Position numbers and translations under genes: made by a program
Shown: positions 13,996 to 20,822 of the stretch, one piece after another
Position numbering within the stretch: position 1 is the first letter of the stretch
How the letters are laid out: each line of letters begins with the position of its first letter
The notes under the pieces: model-generated
The model's input: the letters and a program-made list of their open reading frames with translations, nothing else
The model's database searches: none
What the model was told of the DNA's origin: nothing
Virus record (IMG/VR): IMGVR_UViG_3300004457_000084
Coordinates: 1-22,483 of that record
Source: a virus
Reading direction: 5' to 3' (one strand)
Length of the DNA stretch: 22,483 bases

Positions 13996-14910
13996 ATGGC
14001 TATCGTTGCGGAAAAAGTGAACAATTTGGGCTTTACGCCGGAAGAACAAGCGGAACTGGACAGCGGTCCCGGCGAGGGCGCGGAGAGCATTGAACCGGAG
14101 GCGGAAGAGCCGGAAGCGGAAGCGGAGGCCGACCCTGAGCCGGAAGCGGAGGCCGAGGTAGCGCCAGCGGCTCAAAAGGCCGCGCCGACCAAGCCACCGC
14201 CAGGATTCGTGCCGCAACAGGCGATGCACGAGGCCCGGCAGCAGGCCCGCGAGGCAAAGGAACGCGCCGATCGCTATGAGCAGATGTTCCAGAAGCTCAT
14301 TGCCGGTGGACAGCCGAACGGCGAGGCAAAGTCTGGACAGCCGGAAGTTCAAATCCCGGATTATGACCAAGACCCGCTCGGCCATACCAAGGCCCAGCTT
14401 GATCTTGCCATGCGCCAGATCCAGCAGTTGACGGGCACGCAGCAGGAGCGGGCGCAAAACGAGCAGCGGCAGGCCCAGACGCACCACGTTCTGAGCCAGT
14501 ACGCCGAGAGTGTGAAGAACTATTCCAAGACGGCCACCGACTTCAACAAGGCCTATGATTTTGCGGTTCAGGCTCGGGATGCCGAATTGCAGGCGCTTGG
14601 CGTGGACGACCCCGGCGAGCGGAACTACCGCATCCAGTACGAGGAAGGCCAGGCCATAGCCTATGCCATGTCCAAGGGCCGCGATCCTGCCGAGGCGGTC
14701 TATAATTACGCCAAGGCAAAGGGCTGGAAGACGGCGGCGGACGAAAACAAGCTCGCGCGCCTGCAACAGGGCCAGCAGCACGCCAAGTCCCTCACCCCGT
14801 CCAAGGTGGCGGGCGACGACGAGTTGACGTTGCAGAAGCTGGCCGATCTGGACGGCGACGAGTTCGACCAGGCGTGGGAAAAGGCGCGGAAACTGGGGAG
14901 GCTCGGGTGA
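13996..14910 (+). CDS. Capsid scaffolding protein
   Basis: Scaffolds guide coat assembly and then leave the prohead. This 304-residue protein lies just upstream of the major capsid gene and has the typical composition: an acidic Glu/Ala/Pro-rich N-terminus with EAEAEADPEPEAEAE-type repeats (about residues 30-54), a long Gln/Ala/Glu-rich helical middle (residues 75-160), and a compact C-terminal end (LQKLADLDGDEFDQAWEKAR) that would serve as the coat-binding part. There are no cysteines. A good GGGAGG (13986-13991) precedes ATG 13996. The identification rests on composition and position. Confidence 0.82.
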   Translation: MAIVAEKVNNLGFTPEEQAELDSGPGEGAESIEPEAEEPEAEAEADPEPEAEAEVAPAAQKAAPTKPPPGFVPQQAMHEARQQAREAKERADRYEQMFQKLIAGGQPNGEAKSGQPEVQIPDYDQDPLGHTKAQLDLAMRQIQQLTGTQQERAQNEQRQAQTHHVLSQYAESVKNYSKTATDFNKAYDFAVQARDAELQALGVDDPGERNYRIQYEEGQAIAYAMSKGRDPAEAVYNYAKAKGWKTAADENKLARLQQGQQHAKSLTPSKVAGDDELTLQKLADLDGDEFDQAWEKARKLGRLG

Positions 14911-15113
14911 AGGCTATCCCCCTGTTCCTCCGGGACGATGTTGTCTCATTCATAGATAATGTCGCCAAGCACCGGTCCGCCAAGGCCAACCGCGAGGTTT
15001 CCCGCTCGGAAGTGGTCGACGACATCGTGACAAAGCACTGGATCAACATCCAGAAAGCCAAGGCCAACAAGCGCTTTGACAATAAACTTGCGCAGAAGCA
15101 GGCGCGGGCGTAA
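14907..15113 (+). CDS. Small ribbon-helix-helix-like protein
   Basis: The 68-residue product begins with a beta-strand-like VKAIPLFLR, then a helix DDVVSFIDNVAKHRS, a turn with SRSEV and a second helix VVDDIVTKHWINIQK, followed by a basic tail. This order resembles the ribbon-helix-helix fold of Arc/CopG-type DNA-binding dimers. GTG 14907 is supported by GGGGAGG (14894-14900) and overlaps the scaffold stop as GTGA. GTG 14874 is an alternative without that support. A transcription regulator placed between scaffold and capsid would be unusual; a capsid-assembly accessory is the alternative. The fold assignment is by eye. Confidence 0.55.
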   Translation: MKAIPLFLRDDVVSFIDNVAKHRSAKANREVSRSEVVDDIVTKHWINIQKAKANKRFDNKLAQKQARA

Positions 15114-15276
15114 TGTGGTAGCCGAATACCGCTTCGCCATGGGCGATACCATGGCAAGGGTTCGATGCACCACATTAGCATCGTTCGTGGCTCACCCGCG
15201 TCAGAGGTGTTGATCGCTAGGCTCCCGCGTTACGGAACCGAATGTTCAACCCCTTTAACCGCGAGGATGCCCAAAA
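15114..15276 (+). promoter_or_regulatory. Structured leader upstream of the major capsid gene
   Basis: This 163-base gap is the longest in the window. Its first part folds: TGTGGT (15114-15119) with ACCACA (15169-15174), and inside it GCCATGG (15136-15142) with CCATGGC (15149-15155) around a 6-base loop. It resembles neither a complete tRNA (only about 61 bases) nor a terminator with a T-run. The second part holds GAGG (15263-15266) before the capsid ATG at 15277. A capsid mRNA leader, processing site or promoter is possible, but no clear -35/-10 pair was found. Confidence 0.5.
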
Positions 15277-16398
15277 ATGGCAACTACGAATTTTCCCGTC
15301 AACCATCCCCAATCTGTAAAGATTTGGGGAAAAAAGCTCATGCGAGAGGCGCTGAAAGAGACCTATGTTTCGCGCTTCATGGGCTCATCCAAGGATTCCT
15401 TGATCTACGTCAAGGATGAACTCAACAAATCCGCCGGCGACCAGATAAAATACGGTCTCCGTATGCAGCTTACCGGCGACGGCATTACCGGCGACGGCAC
15501 GCTGGAGGGCAACGAAGAGGCGCTGACCACCTATCAGGACAGCATCCTCATCGACCAGCTCCGCCATGCGGTCCGCTCGGGCGGTGAAATGTCCGAACAG
15601 CGCATCCCGTTCTCGGTGCGCGAGGAAGCCAAGGACGGGCTCCGCGACTGGTTCGCGGCACGCCTCGACACATGGTTCTTCAACCAGATCACGGGCAACG
15701 TCCAGGCGCTTGCAGGCTATGACGGGAACAACACCCCGACGGTGCCGACGAGCGCGGCAGGCAATACCCGCATCATCTACGGTTCCGGGTCTACCTCCAC
15801 GACAGCCTCGTTCACTGCCACGACATCCAATTCGGCATCGGCGAAGGGCATTTCCTTCCACAACGGCCTTGGCGCCATCGACAAGCTGGTCAACATCGCC
15901 AAGACGGCAACGCCACTCATTCGGCCTATCAAGGTCGATGGAATGTCGAAGTACGTGATGTTCCTGCACCCCAACTCGGTGCGGCAACTCCGCAGCGCGG
16001 CCCTCAACACCACGAGCATCACATGGTTCGACATCATGCGCGCCCGTGCCGAGGGCGGCGATGTGAAGAACAACCCGATCTACAACGGGGCTCTTGGCGA
16101 GTACAACGGCGTGATCCTGCACGAAAGCACTCGCATCCCGGCCCTGACCACGGCCAACGGCGCGATGAGCACGAACGGCTCCGTCAAGATGAATGTCTTC
16201 TGCGGCGCTCAGGCGGCGTGTTTTGCCACCGGCAGGCGCGACAAGGACAGTCAAATGAAGTGGGTCGAGGAAATGTTTGACTACGAGAACCAGCTTGGTG
16301 TCAGTGCGGCGCTCATAGGTGGTTTGAAGAAAACCGTCTTCAACTCGGTCGACTTCGGCACAATCGTGTGCCTCACCCACTCTCCTGATCCGTCCTAA
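15277..16398 (+). CDS. Major capsid protein (N4 gp56 family)
   Basis: The 373 residues match the N4-gp56-type coat family. They include an N-terminal WGKKLMREALKETYVSRFMG segment (residues 17-36), a KSAGDQIKYGLRMQLTGDG strand region, then the helix RIPFSVREEAKDGLRDW (about residues 109-125). The later segments RPIKVDGMSKYVMFLHP and NGVILHESTRIP, and the C-terminal CGAQAACFATGR, also fit. The protein should form the HK97-like shell. It has its own ribosome-binding site and follows a structured leader, which fits high expression. The scaffold lies two genes upstream and a probable decoration protein directly downstream. Confidence 0.93.
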   Translation: MATTNFPVNHPQSVKIWGKKLMREALKETYVSRFMGSSKDSLIYVKDELNKSAGDQIKYGLRMQLTGDGITGDGTLEGNEEALTTYQDSILIDQLRHAVRSGGEMSEQRIPFSVREEAKDGLRDWFAARLDTWFFNQITGNVQALAGYDGNNTPTVPTSAAGNTRIIYGSGSTSTTASFTATTSNSASAKGISFHNGLGAIDKLVNIAKTATPLIRPIKVDGMSKYVMFLHPNSVRQLRSAALNTTSITWFDIMRARAEGGDVKNNPIYNGALGEYNGVILHESTRIPALTTANGAMSTNGSVKMNVFCGAQAACFATGRRDKDSQMKWVEEMFDYENQLGVSAALIGGLKKTVFNSVDFGTIVCLTHSPDPS

Positions 16399-16412
16399 AG
16401 GAGGGCTGACCA

Positions 16413-16952
16413 ATGGCTACTGTTTCCTTTACTTTCAGCCAGTTGCATGGAAATCCCGGGGTTCCGGTTCCTCTGGTGCATACTTGCGTCAACGTCGCCG
16501 GCGCGGCTCTGTCTCTCGCGGTCAACACCTCGGCTTCGAGCGTGTTCCGCCTGCTTACGGTTCCGAACGGCACAACCCTCGTGGACTTCTGGCTGCGCGC
16601 ACAGACAGGCGGTGCAAACCAGACAATCGAGCTAGGCACGTCGCAAACGAGATCGGGCATCATGTCGATTACCACGGCATGCCAAACCTTCTCCATTTCG
16701 ACGCAGCCGACGGTTCCTACCGCAATGGGTGTCTTCAACCAGGGATGGTTCAGAGCCCCTGGCGGCACTCAGGGCGGCACAGGCGCCGTCACCGATCTGA
16801 TGCCGGTCCGCATATCGTTGTCCGACGATGTGCAGCCTGCTCAGGTCGACATCCTGATGAAGCTTGGCGTGGCTGTTTCAAGCTCCGCCTTCTTCACGTT
16901 CATGCTGTTTTACACGAACAACGGCATGAAGGGTCACACGACCATTCGTTAA
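16413..16952 (+). CDS. Putative capsid decoration protein
   Basis: A 179-residue beta-rich protein, high in Thr, Val, Ser and Gly, with no charged helices until the end (NNGMKGHTTIR). Proteins of about this size directly after an N4-type coat gene are commonly capsid cement or decoration proteins. A strong AAAGGAGGG (16397-16405) precedes ATG 16413, giving a signal for high expression like that of the coat. A strong hairpin begins five bases after its stop. I do not recognise a specific family, so the role is based on position, size and composition. Confidence 0.65.
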   Translation: MATVSFTFSQLHGNPGVPVPLVHTCVNVAGAALSLAVNTSASSVFRLLTVPNGTTLVDFWLRAQTGGANQTIELGTSQTRSGIMSITTACQTFSISTQPTVPTAMGVFNQGWFRAPGGTQGGTGAVTDLMPVRISLSDDVQPAQVDILMKLGVAVSSSAFFTFMLFYTNNGMKGHTTIR

Positions 16953-16956
16953 TGGC

Positions 16957-16983
16957 ATGGGGGAGCCGCGTTGGCTCCCCCAT
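16957..16983 (+). terminator. Terminator-like hairpin after the capsid/decoration genes
   Basis: ATGGGGGAGCC (16957-16967) and GGCTCCCCCAT (16973-16983) form a perfect 11-bp stem around the loop GCGTT, beginning five bases after the decoration protein stop. The stem is very GC-rich. No T-run follows (CCAGCTATCC), so it may act as a partial terminator or as a 3' end that stabilises capsid mRNA. Confidence 0.65.
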
Positions 16984-17005
16984 CCAGCTATCCGGGGCGC
17001 GAGGC

Positions 17006-18484
17006 ATGGAATACGTCAAGGCAGACGATATCTTCCGCGAGGCCCGGTGCTATCTCGAAGGCGCTACGCCGGAAGGCGGGCCTCATCCGCGCGACCTTGC
17101 GCGGTCTGAGCGGCTGCTCCACGAGCTTTACAATCACAATTGGGGCTCCCATATCGTGCTTTACACGCTTGGAAGCCTTTACCTTGCCCGCGGCGATGTT
17201 GGCCTAGCAGCGACATTGTTGCAGGGCGTTACAAATTCTCACCCGGAATTCGGCGAGGCTTGGAACAATCTCGGGCTCGCTTTCCGAGACTTGGGCATGT
17301 GGAAGAAATCCGTCTATTGCACGGAAAGGGCGTCAAAGCTCATTCAAAACCCCGACATCCCGTGCAATTTGTCTGGCCTCCACATCACGCGGAACATGCC
17401 TGAAAAGGCTTTGGAGTATGCGGAACAGGCCCTTGCGGTCGATCCAGATCATATCAAGTCGCAATGGCACAAGGCCTTGGCGCTTCTGGAAATGCGCAAA
17501 TGGGACGAGGCCTGGGACTGGCACGAGACGCGGCTGAAGGGCGGCGCCAACGAGGACATCGCGCACCGGAACTACCACGGCGAGGAGCAGACGCCGGTAT
17601 GGGACGGCAAGACCAAGGGCAAACTGGTGATTCACGGCGAGCAGGGCCTTGGCGACGAGATCATGTTCGCCTCGTGCATCCCGGACGCCATCGCCACCGG
17701 CTGCGAGATTGTCTTCGAGCCCGCCCCGCGCATGGGCAATGTGTTCAAACGCGCCTTTCCGGCGATCGCGGTCTACGGCACGCACAAGGCTGACGGGCGC
17801 GAGTGGGTCGCAAAGCACGGCAAGCCTGATTTCAAGATTGCACTAGGTTCGCTGCCGAAGTTCTATCGTCGGTCAGCCTCGGCGTTCCCGGGAACGCCAT
17901 TTCTCAAGCCGGACAAGGCCAAGGCAAAGTGGTGGGGCCAGAAGTTGCACGCCCTCGGCCGCAAGCCGAATATCGGCGTGGCGTGGCAGGGTGGCGTGCA
18001 ATCGACCCGCTTCGACGCGCGGTCGTTCCATCCCTCGACCTGCATGCCGATGTTCTCCGTGGTCGATGCGAATTGGATATCGCTGCAATACGACATCACG
18101 GCGAAATCGTGCGTCGAGGACATGAAGCGCGCCGGGGTCGAGATTCACCACTGGCCGCGCGCGGTCGAGCAGTACGACCCGGAGACCAAGGTCCCGAACG
18201 ATATGGACGAGTTGATTGCGCTGGTGTCCAAGCTCGATCTTGTCGTGACCGTTTGTCAGACCGTGGTGCATGTGGCTGGCGCGCTGGGCGTGCCGTGCTT
18301 CTGCCTCACGCCATCGGAGCCGTCATGGCGCTATGGCGCGGGCGATGCGACCGACATGCCTTGGTACAATTCCGTCCGCCAGTTCCGGCAGGACAAAGGA
18401 ACGACTGATTGGGCGCCTGTCGTGGACAGCGTAGCCATAGAGGTGAACACATTTCTCAACACAAGGAAAACCGCGTGGGCGTGA
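17006..18484 (+). CDS. TPR-containing GT9-like glycosyltransferase
   Basis: The 492-residue protein fuses tetratricopeptide repeats (about residues 48-185, for example AWNNLGLAFRDLGMWKKSV and EKALEYAEQALAVDPDH) to a GT-B domain related to family 9, the ADP-heptose transferases. The GT part has GEQGLGDEIMFAS near residues 208-220, PNIGVAWQGG around residue 325 and a DLVVTVCQTVVHVAGALGVP stretch (about residues 411-430) matching the donor-site motif; SWRYG and PWYNSVRQFRQ follow. TPR plus GT-B is also the layout of protein O-GlcNAc transferase, although the catalytic family differs. The start is set at ATG 17006 because ATG 16952 would place the hairpin inside the gene. It is the first gene of a coupled cassette. 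Donor and acceptor are unknown. Confidence 0.85.
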   Translation: MEYVKADDIFREARCYLEGATPEGGPHPRDLARSERLLHELYNHNWGSHIVLYTLGSLYLARGDVGLAATLLQGVTNSHPEFGEAWNNLGLAFRDLGMWKKSVYCTERASKLIQNPDIPCNLSGLHITRNMPEKALEYAEQALAVDPDHIKSQWHKALALLEMRKWDEAWDWHETRLKGGANEDIAHRNYHGEEQTPVWDGKTKGKLVIHGEQGLGDEIMFASCIPDAIATGCEIVFEPAPRMGNVFKRAFPAIAVYGTHKADGREWVAKHGKPDFKIALGSLPKFYRRSASAFPGTPFLKPDKAKAKWWGQKLHALGRKPNIGVAWQGGVQSTRFDARSFHPSTCMPMFSVVDANWISLQYDITAKSCVEDMKRAGVEIHHWPRAVEQYDPETKVPNDMDELIALVSKLDLVVTVCQTVVHVAGALGVPCFCLTPSEPSWRYGAGDATDMPWYNSVRQFRQDKGTTDWAPVVDSVAIEVNTFLNTRKTAWA

Positions 18485-19017
18485 CAATTTCCGAGAATTA
18501 CAGGGATCAGAACCGGCAACTGCATGAGACAAATGCCTCGTACGGCAACGGGATTGCCTCAGAGTATTGGTTCCCGCTGATTGAGGGCATCGCGAAGGAT
18601 TTGGACGCCGCGGCGGTGCTGGACTATGGGGCCGGGAAGCAGGCGATGGCGCGCAAGCTGCCGGGGCTGCTGATTGTCAGCTACGATCCGGCTGTTCCGG
18701 GCATCGACGCGACTCCTTCGCCGGCAGACTTCGTTGTCTGCAACGACGTGCTGGAGCATATCGAGCCTGAAATGCTGGACGCGGTGCTGGACGATCTGCA
18801 GCGTCTCGCCATCAAGGGCGTGTTCCTGTCCGTCTGCGTGGCGCCTGCGGGCAAGCTTCTCCCGGACGGGCGCAACGCGCATCTTATCCAGGAGCCTGCC
18901 GATTGGTGGCTCCCCAAGCTCATGTCGCGCTGGAAACTCCAGATGTTCCACCTTCACAAGAAGGGCGGCACATTTGGCGTGTTCATGCTGCCCAAGAAAA
19001 ACAAGGTGCGAGGATGA
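18475..19017 (+). CDS. Class I SAM-dependent methyltransferase
   Basis: The 180 residues contain a Rossmann-type methyltransferase core: motif I VLDYGAGKQ (about residues 47-55), an acidic strand end SYDP, and motif IV DFVVCNDVLEHIEPE (residues 85-99), followed by VFLSVCVAPAG. Such small phage enzymes often act on sugars or proteins, but no substrate-recognition domain is visible. GTG 18475 is seven bases after AAGGA (18463-18467); GTG 18481 would overlap the previous stop as GTGA. The stop overlaps the next start (ATGA). Its place between two sugar-transfer genes suggests O-methylation of a glycan. That is inference. Confidence 0.78.
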   Translation: MGVTISENYRDQNRQLHETNASYGNGIASEYWFPLIEGIAKDLDAAAVLDYGAGKQAMARKLPGLLIVSYDPAVPGIDATPSPADFVVCNDVLEHIEPEMLDAVLDDLQRLAIKGVFLSVCVAPAGKLLPDGRNAHLIQEPADWWLPKLMSRWKLQMFHLHKKGGTFGVFMLPKKNKVRG

Positions 19018-19805
19018 AACACTGGTTTCTTGGCTGGGATGCCCGCGACGATCTGGCGGCTCAAGTCGCCATCCGCTCTGCGCTCAAGACGGCGCGCAAC
19101 CCTGGCAATATCAAGGTTCACTTTCTCAAGGACCATGAATTGCGCCGGGCAGGCATCTATTGGCGGGCCTATGAGGTTCGCCCGAACGGCCAGCGCATAG
19201 ACATCGGCGACGGCAAGCCGTTCTCGACCGATTTCAGCTTCTCGCGCTTTGCCGTGCCGGAACTGGCGCGGATGATGGGCATTCACGAGCCGGTCCTGTT
19301 CACGGACCCGGACGTGATGTTCCGCGCGCCTATCGAGGAACTGTTCGAGCGCTACGACGAGAAATATTCCGTCATGTGCATCCCGCACGACCACACGCCG
19401 AAGGAAATGACCAAGTTCGACGGCATAGAGCAGACGCGCTATTTCCGCAAGAACTGGTCGAGCGTGATGCTGATGCACCCTGACAAGGCTTCCGGTCTTA
19501 CCCCGCAGAAGGTCAACAACTGGCCGGGCGCGCAACTGCATGCACTATTGTGGGCTGTCGATAGTGAGATAGGCACCGTCGAAATGAGTTGGAACCATCT
19601 CGTCGGGTACGACGAGCCGAACTCGAATGCGAAGTTAGTACACTTCACACTAGGAACGCCTGACGTTCCTGGGCGCGAGAATGATGAGTTTGCCGCCGAG
19701 TGGCGCGGCTATGTAGAACCGGGCGAAATGCCGGTACACTTTGCGGCCGATGGGCAGGCCAGGATCAAGGCCGCCATCGGCGGCTATAAGCGTGGCGGGC
19801 CATGA
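19014..19805 (+). CDS. GT-A type glycosyltransferase-like protein
   Basis: The 263-residue protein opens with HWFLGWDARDDLAAQVAIRS (residues 3-22), a pattern found in GT8-like transferases that begin on a DxR/DxRE strand. It has a metal-binding DxD motif in LFTDPDVMFRAPIEELFER (Asp98 and Asp100) preceded by a conserved SFSRFAVPELARMMG. Later it shows SWNHLVGYDEPN and VHFTLGTP, which fit the C-terminal acceptor/phosphate side of the fold. It should transfer a sugar from a nucleotide donor, but the sugar is not determined. ATG 19014 overlaps the methyltransferase stop. The stop overlaps ATG 19802. Confidence 0.75.
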   Translation: MKHWFLGWDARDDLAAQVAIRSALKTARNPGNIKVHFLKDHELRRAGIYWRAYEVRPNGQRIDIGDGKPFSTDFSFSRFAVPELARMMGIHEPVLFTDPDVMFRAPIEELFERYDEKYSVMCIPHDHTPKEMTKFDGIEQTRYFRKNWSSVMLMHPDKASGLTPQKVNNWPGAQLHALLWAVDSEIGTVEMSWNHLVGYDEPNSNAKLVHFTLGTPDVPGRENDEFAAEWRGYVEPGEMPVHFAADGQARIKAAIGGYKRGGP

Positions 19806-19837
19806 GGCGCCGTCAGATCATCAAGGAGAAAATGGCA

Positions 19838-20062
19838 ATGGCAGGCAAATCTCACTCTTACCGCGCTGGTCCCAACTTTGCCGGGAACAAAACGAACCGC
19901 GGCCAGGAAACGAACCGCAGTGGCGATCAGCAATTGGTCAAGGCGGAAGGCACGCACATGTCGGGCGGCGGCACGCCGAAGAAGAACCCGAGCATGGCCG
20001 GGAAAAAGACCAAATCCGGCAAGCTGCAGCTTCGCCCGTCGTCCTATCTCGGCAATAACTAG
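19838..20062 (+). CDS. Small basic protein (74 aa)
   Basis: A Lys/Arg/Asn/Gly-rich, disordered-looking protein (AGKSHSYRAGPNFAGNKTNR at residues 2-21; later KKNPSMAGKKTKSGK). ATG 19838 is nine bases after AAGGAG (19823-19828) and is my preferred start. ATG 19802, overlapping the glycosyltransferase stop as ATGA, would add 12 residues. The composition suggests nucleic-acid or acidic-surface contact in the virion, but no family is recognised. Confidence 0.6.
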   Translation: MAGKSHSYRAGPNFAGNKTNRGQETNRSGDQQLVKAEGTHMSGGGTPKKNPSMAGKKTKSGKLQLRPSSYLGNN

Positions 20063-20072
20063 GCCGCCGTGA

Positions 20073-20822
20073 GTGAGCGACACAAACGCCCTGAGAGCCC
20101 GCATCGCGAGCGAACTCAATCGTTCGCTTACGGATGATTTCGGCAATTCGGGCGAGACGTTCGCAACGGCGGTTAACCGTGAGATCAACAACGCAATCCG
20201 TCATTATGAAGCGGTGCGCTTCCGCTGGAACGAGGTTCTGCCGGCATCTCAGTTTCAGACGACGGTATCGGGAACGCGCAGCTACTCCATGCCGCAAGTG
20301 TTCACGCGGATAGACACGCTCAAGCTTGTCTATAACGGGAACTACATCACGCTGAACAAGCGCAACCTTGCCGAGATTGACGGGACTGACACCAAGGTGA
20401 CGGGCGCTCTTGGTGTTCCGAATGTGTACTGCATTTACGGGAACCAGGTCCGCCTCTATCCCGTACCGAATGGGGCCTACACACTGGTTGCCACGGGCAT
20501 ATCGAGCCCGATGCCGACAAGCGTGACGGGCTCCTACACTGCCGTTGAGACGGTGCCTCCCCATAGTCTCACGGTAACGTCCACTGCGTCGCACAATGCC
20601 CGTCGCGATGGCTGGACGAGCGCGGGCGCGGATTTGATCTGCGCCCGCGCTAAGGCCGCGATCCAAGTCAATTACCTTCGCGACCAGATCGCGCTTATCG
20701 AGATGGGGACGCTTGCGGGGACGGATTTTCTCTCGCTCCGGGAAAAGCAGGCGTTCAACCGGCATCGCGCGGCGAGCGCTGAATTGCAGGCCACGGGGCG
20801 GATACTGGGGTACGATCTGTGA
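20073..20822 (+). CDS. Head-tail adaptor protein (P22 gp4-like)
   Basis: The 249-residue protein begins with helices LRARIASELNRSLTDDFG and FATAVNREINNAIRHYEAVRF, the pattern of phage tail-adaptor proteins that bind beneath the portal. A beta-rich middle follows (VSGTRSYSMP ... TRIDTLKLVYNG ... PNVYCIYGNQVRLYP), and then a C-terminal helical part (CARAKAAIQVNYLRDQIAL). Its position before a gp10-like gene fits the P22 order gp4-gp10. GTG 20073 is the only possible start because TGA precedes it directly. The stop overlaps the next gene as GTGA. Confidence 0.72.
   Translation: MSDTNALRARIASELNRSLTDDFGNSGETFATAVNREINNAIRHYEAVRFRWNEVLPASQFQTTVSGTRSYSMPQVFTRIDTLKLVYNGNYITLNKRNLAEIDGTDTKVTGALGVPNVYCIYGNQVRLYPVPNGAYTLVATGISSPMPTSVTGSYTAVETVPPHSLTVTSTASHNARRDGWTSAGADLICARAKAAIQVNYLRDQIALIEMGTLAGTDFLSLREKQAFNRHRAASAELQATGRILGYDL

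Noticed and set aside
15114-15176. Possible tRNA, because of a GGTTCGA run and paired ends
   Set aside because: The paired unit is only about 61 bases, the bases around TTCGA do not form a T-stem, and no anticodon arm can be drawn.
16484-17005. Upstream extension of the TPR-glycosyltransferase gene
   Set aside because: It runs out of frame through the decoration protein and the hairpin; TPR homology begins only after ATG 17006.
18886-18900. DnaA-box-like TTATCCAGG
   Set aside because: A single imperfect match inside the methyltransferase gene, far from the DnaA-like gene and without a cluster.
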